From positions 18,585,971 to 18,649,970 of the forward strand of contig CM030360.1 of assembly GCA_017893485.1 (NCBI GenBank): a DNA stretch of 64,000 nucleotides, read 5' to 3'. The notes beneath the pieces were generated by a model. That model saw nothing but the letters and a program-made list of their open reading frames with translations, did not search any database and was not told where the DNA came from. This document shows positions 21,333-31,274 of this stretch, one piece after another. Numbering within the stretch: position 1 is the stretch's first letter; the number at the start of each line of letters is the position of its first letter. The position numbers and the translations under genes are program-made. The stretch is from Hemerocallis citrina (lineage: Eukaryota; Streptophyta; Magnoliopsida; Asparagales; Asphodelaceae).

Positions 21333-24300
21333 TGTAACCCCTATTTTCTGTTTTTCATATTTTTCTTGTATTTTTCTTCTTTCTTGAGTATTTATACTCT
21401 ACCTGTATTTTGGACCGTATATTGGAGTTGTTTTCAATATATATTCATTTTTGCTTATTTTTGATCTTCTTGTGATTGATTTTTCTGTCCCTTGATTTGT
21501 TCTTGATCGTTATTATTGTTTTCGCTCTTTATTTGGTCCTTGTTCTCTTTGTTTTGTTCTTGGGTGCTCGTGGTGTTTTGGTTGCTAATCCTATTGCTAA
21601 TCCTATTGCCTTTTGATCCATAATTAACTCCCAAGGCCAAATTAGCCTATAAATCCTATTCAAATCCTAATTAAACCCAATCTCCTACTACTCCTCCTAA
21701 ACTATACACAATCCAAATACCCACAACCCTAAACTCCACTATATATATACTCTCCCTCTCTCACCCTAAAACTCTAACCCTAACTCTGCCTATACCCTAC
21801 CCCCGACCTCCTTCCCTGTTTTGCGCCGCCACCCACCGACCAACACCCCAGACCCCCTTTCCCTACCTGCCCTTTTTCGTCGCCAGCACACCCCAACCCG
21901 AGACCCCCTAGCCGCACACCATCATCTCCCAAGCACCACCTACACCATCTTTCTCTCCCGTCCTCCTCCCCGTTTGCTGGCATCGATAGCAGCGACAGGA
22001 GCAGCAGCAGCGGCGCCGCCTCCCGTGCTACTCCCGATCTCGCTCTCTCTTGTTTGGGTTTGCGCGTGCACGGAGTTTGCACATGGGGATTGCTTGGTTT
22101 GTAGTTTTTGTTCGTGGGTTTTGTTCATTGTCGGGATCCATTTCCGTTATTCTTGGTGTTCGTTTCGTCATCGGTTAAGGCAAGTAACTTGTACTCAATT
22201 TCTTTGTATGATACAAGTCATAAATTCTGCTTGTAGTGTACTTGGGTTCTAGAGACAACTCGTGTGTGATGTATGTTGATGAGTATTGTCTCTATAGTGC
22301 TATTGACCATAGTTGCCTTACGATACAAATTTGACATGAAACAACTTAGGTTTTGACTGTTCTTGATGTGATTATATTTGTGAGATAATTATGAGAATTT
22401 GTGTGTTTGATTGGATCCATGTGATATACTTGTTGTGGACATGCTATATACCCTATTTCATGATGTTTGGACACTTAGTAGACTTTATAACATATTTGGT
22501 TATGTTTGAAACGAGTTTCGTATGTTGTATGTTGATTTGTTGTTAAGAGGAAAATCTGTATTTTTTCAGTAATCAGTTTTGATTGGTATTTTAGACCATA
22601 TTAAGGTCATTATCTTAACTTCAGCATTAAACATGATTTTTAGAAAAACCTTTCTTCTTTCCAATTTTTCTGACAGAAATCGATTTCATTTTCGTATGTA
22701 TGAGATATGATTGTTTTACTACAGAGGTGTATTATATTTCCAGATTTGGTTTCTTGATGATTTCGATGACTGAACTATTTTGATACTAGTGCTAAGCATA
22801 TTATTTTGATCTGAAATTTTGCACAGTATTTCTATACCTATTTAGAGATTACCCAGAATTTTGGTAGATTTTATTGATGAGTTTTATATACCATTTCATG
22901 CTTGTTTATAAAAACTATACTTGTTGGATTTTGCTCGCTGTTCTGAAAAGATTTGCATTTTCACCCTAGTTCCTTTTTCTGTATGAAAAATATTTATGAA
23001 ATATGAAAGTTAGATTATTTTGTCTATTTTCATCTCCCTTGACGGATCTGGATTTTATTTCACGGTTTGTGATATATTACAGTTTTCGTACAACAGTATT
23101 GGGAATTCTAGATTTACCAAACTATCGTTTCTTGATGTTTTCTGATTTTTGTTAGTTAAACTAATCTTATTGGAAAATTTAAAAATTTTATATTCCGATA
23201 CTAGATATATAGGGGAATACCCCAGATCTTTCCTATATTTATTTGAGGTGTTTTGATGCTGTTTTCCTTACTGTGAATTCGGTTTACTGATTTCTGGCTG
23301 AACGTATTTTCTGGTTTCAAATCAGTTTTGAGTTATGTTTTTTCTGAAACACTATATGTCTTATATGTATTTGCTGAATTCGGTTGAAAATCTATTTTCC
23401 ATATTCTCTGACGGATCTAGGTTTTGATATTTTTGGTAATGGGGATCGTTGTTTTAGTACTGTACTGTCGTGCTGTCCTGAATTAGGAGGTACCCTATTT
23501 TGTTCTGTTATATGACTATCTTACCAAATGTATATGCTTATCGGATATTCTGAAATTGTGGGTCGACATATCAAGATCTAGCAGTGGGAAAGCATAGAAA
23601 CGTGTACTTAGAAGGGGGCCCGTGTTTTCCATATGATTATCTGTGATCTGTTATTCTGTACCTTGTCTACATTATTTCCTATAGGAAGGTGTAGGGAAGA
23701 ACAGAACCACTAGGTTCTATCTGTCTGTCTGAATTTTGCATCTGATATCTGTCTATCTGAACCCTGAGTACACGGCCCTTTATGATTCCCTACGAAATCT
23801 ACAAATGTAACTGTTTTGAATGTAGCAACCATGTGATAAAAGGATGACACATGAAGTGCAACCTAGTTAGTAAGTAATACAAGGCTTATAAGAATCTGAA
23901 TTTGTTTCTGACATATGTATGTATATCTGTATCTAATATCTGAATATGTTATCTGTATCTGCTATCTGATTACCTGATTATCTGATTATCTGTTATCAGT
24001 CTGATTCTATCATTTAACTTTTGACACTTGACACATGTTAGTATATCATGCTAGTTGATTCTGTTATATCATGCTATATCTGTTTCTGCTATTATTTTAG
24101 TTGTATAGTTTTCCATGTACTTGTATCATGCATTACAAGCGGCCCGTAACTTGCATTGATGGGTACTTGTTTTCTTTTACCTTCTCCTGCAATTTATTGA
24201 TTGTAGATCTGGATGGTCGTTTGCCCGATGGTATTGGAGAAATGAAATATTAGTGCTGCACTTCCTTTTGCTATTATTATTATCTGTTTCTTTTGAACGA

Positions 24301-24580
24301 TGTATTTGAGTACTTGGATTTTATTTGTATTTGGGTGATGTGACCCAGGATATTAACTTGTTCGGATCTGTTTATTTGAGACTATTATAATAAAGGTTTT
24401 CAATTTTGTTTTATTTTGATATATATATGTCTGTGTGAGGATGAATTTTTTGGCTTCCGACTCTGATTATTCTGAGATTTGTTGTAAAGATTCTGAACAG
24501 CTTATGGATGATGCAAATCATTCGCAGGATTGAGTCGCGTATCCGTATTCTGTATTCTTTTTGGGAAGCAGGGCGTGACA
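21333..24580 (+). repeat. 5' LTR of element 2 (3248 bp)
   Basis: Starts TGTAACCCC and ends GCGTGACA (TG...CA). A TATATATA box at 21740-21749 is followed by a pyrimidine-rich, GC-rich leader with an open frame at 21821-22252; that frame is not kept in the 3' LTR, which argues against a gene. A TATCTG simple-repeat stretch lies at about 23925-24005. Confidence 0.92.
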
Positions 24581-24590
24581 AGGATTTTAG

Positions 24591-24602
24591 TGGTATCAGA
24601 GC
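24591..24602 (+). other. Primer binding site of element 2, tRNA-iMet type
   Basis: TGGTATCAGAGC, ten bases after the LTR end. The longer spacer than in element 1 is a small oddity. Confidence 0.9.
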
Positions 24603-24768
24603 CCAGGTTTGGCTAATGTATTAGTTGCCTAATATATTAGACAAGCTTGGCTCGTACTGGGATCTGCACAACATTTCATCAACCACACACACACATATAT
24701 ATATATGCAAAATGAAATTTTTACCAACTCAGATCAGAATGCTGATTGTTTTGATTTTTGTGCAGTCT

Positions 24769-25954
24769 ATGGCTCGTAGGGGTCCTTCTCAGTCTCAGCC
24801 TGATCCGATTGAGGCTGTCACTACTATGCTCGAGCGGCTGATTAATCAGCAGAAGAACCACAGTAATATAGTGATGGCTACTCTGGAAGCTTCTCGGGGT
24901 CAGATTCCCGCTGTGCCTGTGCAGACTGCTCTTCCGCCTCGTCCAGGTACAGTCACGGATTTCATGAGACTGCATCCCAATCGTTTTTTCGACACTGAGA
25001 CACCTTTGGAGGCTGAATAGTGGTTGATCCGGACTGAGCACTTGCTGTCAGCGACTCGTGTTACCGAGGCTGATAGGGTGGCTATGGTTTCCATGCAGGT
25101 TGTGGATCTGGCTCATATCAGATGGATGGCCAAATCCGAGCGACTTGAGAGGCATATTACTTAGGCTACTTCACTTGGGGATTCTTGGAGAAATTCTCCC
25201 TAGTAGTACTCGAGTTGAGATGGAGTAGCAGTTCCTGGCCCTTAAACAGGTCAAGTCATTATTCTATTTTGGAATTTGTTACATAATTGTTCAAATAATG
25301 TTGTAACATGAGACTTCTTGCAACAGGAATCCAGGTATGTAGATGAGTACGTCGCTGAGTTTACTAGACTTAGCCGCTTCGCTGCCGTTCTTGTGGCTAC
25401 CGAAGTGGATAAGGCTCGTAGATTCACGAATGGGCTTGAGCAGGATATCAAGAGGCATCTTGTCTCTCTTCATTTGCGTACTTATGCTTAAGCTCTTGAG
25501 GCAGCTCGAGCTCATGAGCAGGCTCGTGGTGGTTCGACGTCTTCTCAGCGGACTGTTCTCGCTACTGTTGCTAGGTCTTCTATTGGTCCTGTTCGGAGGC
25601 CTATGCATGCCAATCCAGTCAGGGCAGCTCTGTAGCCTTCTGCTAGTTTTCCGAGGGGTGGTTTCTACGACTTTTGCCAGATCTCTGGGCATGAGCATAA
25701 GAACTATTTCCGTGCCTCTTGCCGATGCTTTAGGTGTGGTGCTACCGATCATTCAGTACGGAATTGCCCGCACCAACTTGTGGCTCTTCCAGCCAGGGGT
25801 CCTGTCCAGCAGGTAGCTCCAGCTCGTGGTCCAGTTAGGCCACTGCTTCCTTCTCAATGACAGATTGCCGATCAGAGGGCCGTTGTTCCGATGAGAGGTC
25901 AGGCTTTCAACTTCACAGCTGTGGATGTTGAGACAGCTGAAGGAGTTATGGTAG
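24769..25954 (+). pseudogene. gag: gag of element 2, with a candidate intron and several stops
   Basis: Starts MARRGPSQSQP at ATG 24769, just after a TTTTTGTGCAG stretch that resembles a 3' splice site. VTDFMRLHPNRFFDTETPLEAE and LSATRVTEADRVAMV are capsid features. A TAG at 25018 and degenerate sequence at 25150-25230 break it. FLALKQ is followed by a 77-nt GT...AG segment and then YVDEYVAEFTRLSRFAA. The zinc knuckle CFRCGATDHSVRNC (about 25723-25764) keeps all of CCHC. Further stops: TAA 25489, TAG 25633 and TGA 25858. The frame reaches FTAVDVETAEGVMV at 25953, where a second candidate intron begins. Confidence 0.85.
25250..25326 (+). other. Candidate spliceosomal intron 1 in gag (77 nt)
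   Basis: Begins GTCAAG after AAACAG and ends TTGCAACAG. It is AT-rich, and its removal joins FLALKQ to ESRYVDEYVAEF in frame (frame 2 to frame 1; 77 nt is not a multiple of three). Chromovirus capsids normally show this motif uninterrupted, so the segment is extra. A random small insertion is the alternative. Confidence 0.5.
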
Positions 25955-26102
25955 GTATATTTTGCTTTTGTTGTTTTGTTGCTTTCCCTTTTTGTTTCTT
26001 TCTTTGTTTTCTTTTGGTCTTGCTTTTTTTCTTTCTGTTACCTTCCTGCATCATTGTTTTTATTGTCTGTTTTTTCTTTTCTCCTTGTCTTTGATTCCTT
26101 AG
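25955..26102 (+). other. Candidate spliceosomal intron 2 between gag and protease (148 nt)
   Basis: Starts GTATAT, very T-rich throughout, ends GATTCCTTAG. Splicing joins EGVMV to GVVLVCSFPVHVLFDSG in the correct frame, recreating the expected gag-protease junction. Unspliced, the frame is filled with F, C and V codons unlike any gag. A stronger-looking donor at 25951 would not preserve the frame. Confidence 0.62.
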
Positions 26103-26600
26103 GTGTCGTCCTTGTTTGCTCTTTTCCCGTCCATGTTCTCTTTGATTCTGGGACAACCCATTCTTTTGTCTCCTCGCAATTTGTCGCTCACCATCAGTTG
26201 GTTTGTAGCAACATGTCTGAGGCTTGGAACATTTTGACAAGTGGTGGTGTTGTCATTTGTTCCCATGAGTGCAGGCAATGCACCATTGTTATTGGGGATG
26301 CAGATTTCAAAGCCAACCAGATTATAATTGAAAATTCTGGATTCGATGTCATTCTCGGTATGGATTGGTTGGTGAAGCCCATGCCATCATTGATTGTCGT
26401 GCCAGGAAAGTTGTTTTCAGAATTCCAGATCGAGCAAAATTTGAGTTCCATGCCGGGGAGTCTTCCCTTAGTCGAGCAAAGACTGTTGTGGTACAGGTGG
26501 ATTGTGCGATGGAATTACACTCAGGCTGTAAGGTTGCGCCTTTAGTAGTTCGAGATTTCTTGGATATGTTTCCAGATGAGTTGCCTGGCTTACCTCTTGA
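26103..26600 (+). pseudogene. Aspartic protease domain of element 2
   Basis: GVVLVCSFPVHVLFDSGTTH contains the active-site DSG (about 26137-26145), with SFVSSQFVAHH after it; [10 protein letters not shown] (about 26343-26372) is the distal conserved motif. A frameshift at about 26372 moves the frame to one reading [22 protein letters not shown] in place of DTG is common in plant gypsy proteases. Confidence 0.85.
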
Positions 26601-27932
26601 TAGGAATATGGAGTTCGGTATTGATGTTCATCCTGGTACTGTGCCGATATCGAAGAGTCCCTACAGGATGGCACTGGTTGAGCTAGCAGAGCTTAAGGTG
26701 CAGATTCAGGAGTTGCTTGATTTAGGTTTCATCAGACCAAGTATTTTGCCTTGGGTTGCTCTGGTCCTTTTTGTCAACAAGAAGGATGGTAGTCGTTGTC
26801 TGTGTATTGGTTATCGGGAACTGAACAGTGTTACTGTGAAGAACCGGTATTCCTTGTCCAGGATTGATGATTTATTTGACCAGTTGTGTGGGGCTGCTAT
26901 TTTCTCGAAGTTGGATCTTCGTTCTGGATATCACCAAGTCAAGGTGAAGGCTGCGGATATACAGAAGACTGCATTCAGGACTAGATACGGGCACTATGAG
27001 TATCTTGTGATGTCGTTCGGGGTCACTAATGCGCCAGCTGTATTCATGAGTCTTATGAACCGGGTTTTTTCTCAGTTCTTGATAGATTTTTGGTGGTCTT
27101 CTTCATCGATGACATTCTGGTATATTCTCGAAATCGTGAAGATCATGCTGAGCATCTTAGAGTGGTTCTGCAGATTTTGAGAGAGAACCAGCTCTATGGA
27201 AAACTCAGCAAGTGCGAGTTTTGGCTCGACAGGGTTTCTTTCTTGGGGTACATCATTTCTGGTGATGGTGTTTCTGTAGATCCTTCTAAGATTGTTGCTG
27301 TGAAGGATTGTCCTATTCCTAAGTCGGTTTCCAAAGTGCGGAGTTTTCTTGGTCTCGCTGGCTATTATAGAAAATTCATCCAAGATTTTTTGAAGATTGC
27401 AGGGACGTTAACTAAACTGAAAGGAAAGGATCAGAAGTTTTGTTGGTCTGGTGAGTGCAATGAGGCTTTTGTTGAGTTGAAGAACAAATTGACGTCAGTG
27501 CCTGTGTTGACTATTCCAGATGGTTCAGGCAGATTTGTAGTTCACTGTAATGCTTCAGGTAAGGATCTTGGAGCAGTTCTTATGCAGAAGGGCCGTGTCG
27601 TTACGTATGCATCGAGACAGTTGAGGCCGTATGAAAAGAACTATCCTACTCATGACTTGGAGTTAGCGGCAGTGATCTTTGCTTTGAAGCTATGGAGACA
27701 TTATTTACTTGGAGACCGAGTGGAGATCTTGACAGACCACAAAAGTCTCAAGTACGTTTTCACCCAGAAGGAATTAAACATGAGGCAAAGGAGATGGTTA
27801 GAGCTTATGGCCGATTATGACATCAGTTTGCAATACCATCTTGGTAAAGTAAACTTAGTGCCAAATACTTTGAGCGGGAGACCGGCAGTTATGGTTCTTA
27901 TTCAGCAGAAGTTTCCTCATTTGTTTGAGTAG
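26601..27932 (+). pseudogene. RT and RNase H of element 2, fused to a residual C-terminus
   Basis: RT motifs: [51 protein letters not shown], and [13 protein letters not shown] (about 27093-27130) after a frameshift near 27085. From 27090 the frame is open for 280 codons. RNase H reads [17 protein letters not shown], where the usual catalytic D of D-A-S is N, then [18 protein letters not shown] and [10 protein letters not shown]. The expected tether end VADALSRR reads VPNTLSGRP and is followed at once by QKFPHLFE and a stop, which resembles the last residues of a chromodomain tail. Integrase is therefore deleted between about 27880 and 27890. Confidence 0.9.
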
Positions 27933-28044
27933 TGGTTGTTTTGTTTTGCTTTATTTTCTTTATTTTCTTTTTCCCTCGAGGTTACACTATGTATCTTCTT
28001 TTTGAAGTTCGAGTATGAAATTCCTTTTGTTAGGTGGGTAGGAT
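27933..28044 (+). promoter_or_regulatory. 3' spacer and polypurine tract of element 2
   Basis: T-rich spacer followed by a purine-rich AGGTGGGTAGGA (28032-28043) next to the LTR start. The PPT contains T residues and is weak; the GTTCCG hairpin of element 1 is absent. Confidence 0.6.
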
Positions 28045-29506
28045 TGTAACCCCTGTTTTTCGTTTTTCGTATTTTTGGTGTATTTTTCTTCTTTCTTAAG
28101 TATTTATACTCTTCTTGTATTTTGGACCGTATATTGGAGTTGTTTTCAATATATATTCATTTTTGCTGATTTTTTATCTTCTTGTGATTGATTTTTCTGT
28201 CCCTTGATTTGTTCTTGATCGTTATTATTATTTTTGCTCTTTATTTGGTCCTTGTTCTCTTTGTTCTGTTCTTGGGTGCTCGTGGTATTTTGGTTGCTAA
28301 TCCTACAGCTAATCCTATTGCCTTTTGATCCCTAATTAACTACCAAGGCCAAATTAGCCAATAAATCCTATTCAAATCCTAATTAAACCCAATCTCCTAC
28401 TACTCCTCCTAAACTATACACAACCCAAATACCCACAACCCTAAACTCCACTATATATATATACTCTCCCTCTCTCACCCTACAACCCTAACCCTAACTC
28501 TGCCTACACCCTACCCCCGACCTCCTTCCCTGTTTTGCGCCGCCACCCACCGACCAACACCCCAGGCCCCCTCTCCCGACTTGCCCTTTTCTGTCGCCCA
28601 CACACCCCAACTCGAGACCCCCCTAGCCGCACACCATCATCTCCCGAGCACCACCTCCACCATCTCTCTCTCCTATCCTCCTCCCCATCGGTCGGCGTAG
28701 ACAGCAGCGACAGGAGCAGCAGCAGCGCCAGCATCGGCCAGCGCCACCGCCGCCCGTGCTACTCCCGATCTCTCTCTCTCTCTTGGTTGGGTTTGCGCGT
28801 GCACGGAGTTTGCACGTGCAGATTGCTTGGTTCATGGTTTTTGTTCATGGGTTTTGTTCGTTGCCGGAATCCGTTCCCGTTATTCTTGGTGTTCGTTTCG
28901 TCTTCGGTTAAGGCAAGTAACTTGTACTCAATTTCTTTGTATGATACAAGTCATAAATTCTGCTTGTAGTGTAGTTGGGTTCTAGAGACAACTCGTGTGT
29001 GATGTATGTTGATGAGTATTGTCTCTATAGTGCTATTGACCATAGTTGCCTCACGACACAAATTTAACATGGAACAACTTAGATTTTGACCATTCTTGAT
29101 GTGATTATATTTGTGAGATAATTATGAGAATTTGTATGTTTGATTGGATCCATGTGATATACTTGTTGTGGACATGCTATATACCCTATTTCATGATGTT
29201 TGGACACTTAGTAGACTCTATAACATGTTTGGTTGTGTTTGGAACGAGTTTCGTATGTTGTATGTTGATTTTTTGTTAAGAGGAAAATCTGTATTTTGTC
29301 AGTGATCAGTTTTGATTGGTATTTTAGACCATATTAAGGTCAATATCTTAACTTCAGCATTAAAATGATTTTTAGAGAAATCTGTCTTCATTCCAAATTT
29401 TCTGATAGAGATCGATTTCGTTTTTATATGTATGAGATATGATTGTTTTACTACAGAGGTGTATTATTTTTCCAGATTTGGTTTCTTGATGATTTCGATG
29501 ACTAAA
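28045..29506 (+). repeat. 3' LTR of element 2, truncated
   Basis: It aligns with 21333 to about 22770 and ends abruptly at GATGACTRAAC (about 29506), where an unrelated coding sequence begins. About 1.8 kb of the 3' side is missing. TATATATATA lies at 28452-28461. Hence element 2 has no complete 3' end and no TSD. Confidence 0.9.
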
Positions 29507-30399
29507 CACCTAGCACCCACTCCGAATCCCTAACCCGCCAATTCTTTGCCAATCTAAAGGGTATTCAAGACAATGATCTTACCCTCTATTCCATTATTCT
29601 TGGTAAAAGAGTCAAAATTACCCCCGAATATCTTCGTAGGAGATATGAGTTGCCCGTAGGAGATTTTGATGCCTACCATCTTGAATTCAAGACAATTGAT
29701 TACAAAAATGGCCATGATAAATCAACCGTCAAATCCATGATCGTTAAACCTGAATTTCTTCATGTTCCCCGTCCCACTCCCACTAACTTTACTGATAGTG
29801 CTCGTGTTCTTAATAAAATTGGCAACGCCAATATTTGGCCTAAAAAGAACGATAAGACAGAAATTTGGGTTGATCAATTGTTCATAATCTTTCTTATTCT
29901 TGGCAAATATAAATTTGATCTAGCCACATTCATCATTCGCACAATGAATTATGCAACTTCTAGAAATCATGGCCTTCCATACAGTTCTCTCATTTACAAT
30001 CTTGCTATTAACTCCCGTACTGATGTTGGGAATTTCCTTTTGAGAAAAAACCTTATGCTCATCCTTCCTCAACAAATGGGTGTCGATGTTCCGTTTACTC
30101 AACGGGCTCGTCGTCGTCAAGCTCAACAAGAGCGCCAAGCCGAACAACCCCCACAAGCCCTTTCCTCCTCTCGTCTCAAGAACACTACTCCCTATTCCTC
30201 ATCTTCATTCGTGACTCATGAGCAATTTGCCACTTATCAAATGCAAGTATATGGTTACTATGTCAACACTGTTAAATACTTGCAAGGCAGAGACGATTGA
30301 GAATTTCTTCCTCATCCTAATGATGAGGAAAATGATAATGATGATGATGAAGACAATGAAGACAAAGATGATGGTGGTGAAGGTGATGAAGAGGACTAG
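29507..30399 (+). pseudogene. Env-like / 'putative plant transposon protein' ORF of a Sirevirus-like element
   Basis: An open frame reads from about 29515: RQFFANLKGIQDND, ILGKRVKITPEYLRRRYEL, then a long alpha/beta-like region with KTEIWVDQLFIIFLILGKY (about 29860) and SLIYNLAINSRTDVG, a basic QRARRRQAQQERQ stretch and a final acidic D/E-rich tail. One TGA (30298-30300) separates the tail, which then runs in frame to TAG 30397-30399. The 'F-ANL ... GK-V ... I ... Y' pattern resembles the env-like or transposon-associated domain found between pol and the 3' LTR in plant retroelements. The start is missing, cut at the junction with element 2. Assignment by memory of the family pattern. Confidence 0.6.
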
Positions 30400-31274
30400 A
30401 TCCTTGGTGCTTGGATTGTAATGGTTAACAGTAATACAAACCAATAGTGTCATGTATGCTCCTTGTTGCTATGTAATCACTTTTAACATGCTAATCAGGA
30501 ATCACTTTTAACATGCTTGCAAAATACTTACATATGTGGCTATTCGTTTTTATGCTGTATGAATATTTCGGTCGACCGGTCACACCTCTAGTCCTTTGGA
30601 ATCTGACTTTTTTTTTCTGTGTAAGATAAATTTCGTTTATCAAAAATTGCGTATACAGGATTTGCAGTTGACCGGTTCGCTCACAGGTTGTTTGTTTTTT
30701 TAAACTGTGAATTCAATTGGTTTTTGGTCGACTGTTCGGTCGACCGGTTCTTTCACTGTCTGTTCATTTTTTTTATTTGTTTGTTTTAAGAGAAATCTAT
30801 TTATGGTCTTCTATGATTTCGGATTTCTTGATATTCATTCTTATTCATCTTTTTCTCTATGTCACGCGTTTGTATTGGAAAAATCTCAAATCTATGATAC
30901 CATGAAGAGCTCTCACTATATATCAAAGAGTCTCGCAATCAACGGTATCATGTAAGTAGATTTTCCTTATATTTTCAAAAATATTATATTCCCCGAAATA
31001 TTTATTATCTTTTTCCATGCATGAATTTAGAGGGAGTATGTTATACACTTTGTTTATGCTACTTTTTTTCGCTCTCTCTTGGTGTGTTCCAAAAAGGGGG
31101 AGAATTCTTTTTTGAATGTTTTTACTAAAAATAAATGAAAATCTCTCTTAAATGCTTTTCATCTATGAAAATCTTTGATACAGAAAGTATTGAATTAAGG
31201 GGGAATATTTATATGCTTTATTCTTTATTTTCAACATTCAAAGGCATATTTTGTGCACACCAAAAGGGTGAGAT
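30400..31274 (+). other. 3' non-coding region of the Sirevirus-like element with repeated PPTs
   Basis: At least three purine tracts: 31091-31104 (AAAAAGGGGGAG), 31195-31205 (AAGGGGGAA) and 31262-31273 (AAAAGGGTGAGA). Several GGTCGACCGGT-type palindromes lie at 30573, 30668 and 30727-30747. Multiple PPTs upstream of the 3' LTR are a known trait of Sireviruses. Confidence 0.6.

Larger units (their letters stand above)
21333..29506 (+). mobile_element. Element 2: intron-bearing chromovirus-like gypsy element lacking integrase
   Basis: 5' LTR 21333-24580, primer site 24591, gag, protease, RT and RNase H to about 27930, PPT, and a truncated 3' LTR 28045-29506. The two LTRs look alike over the aligned part with only a few differences per 100 bases, so it is younger than element 1. 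Integrase and most of the chromodomain are missing, so the copy is non-autonomous. It interrupts the LINE at 21332 and ends against a Sirevirus remnant at about 29506. Confidence 0.9.

Noticed and set aside
21821..22252. 143-codon open frame in the leader of the element 2 LTR (and 28535-28969 in the other LTR)
   Set aside because: The frame is not conserved between the two LTR copies beyond their nucleotide similarity; proline/threonine-rich composition comes from a pyrimidine-rich leader.
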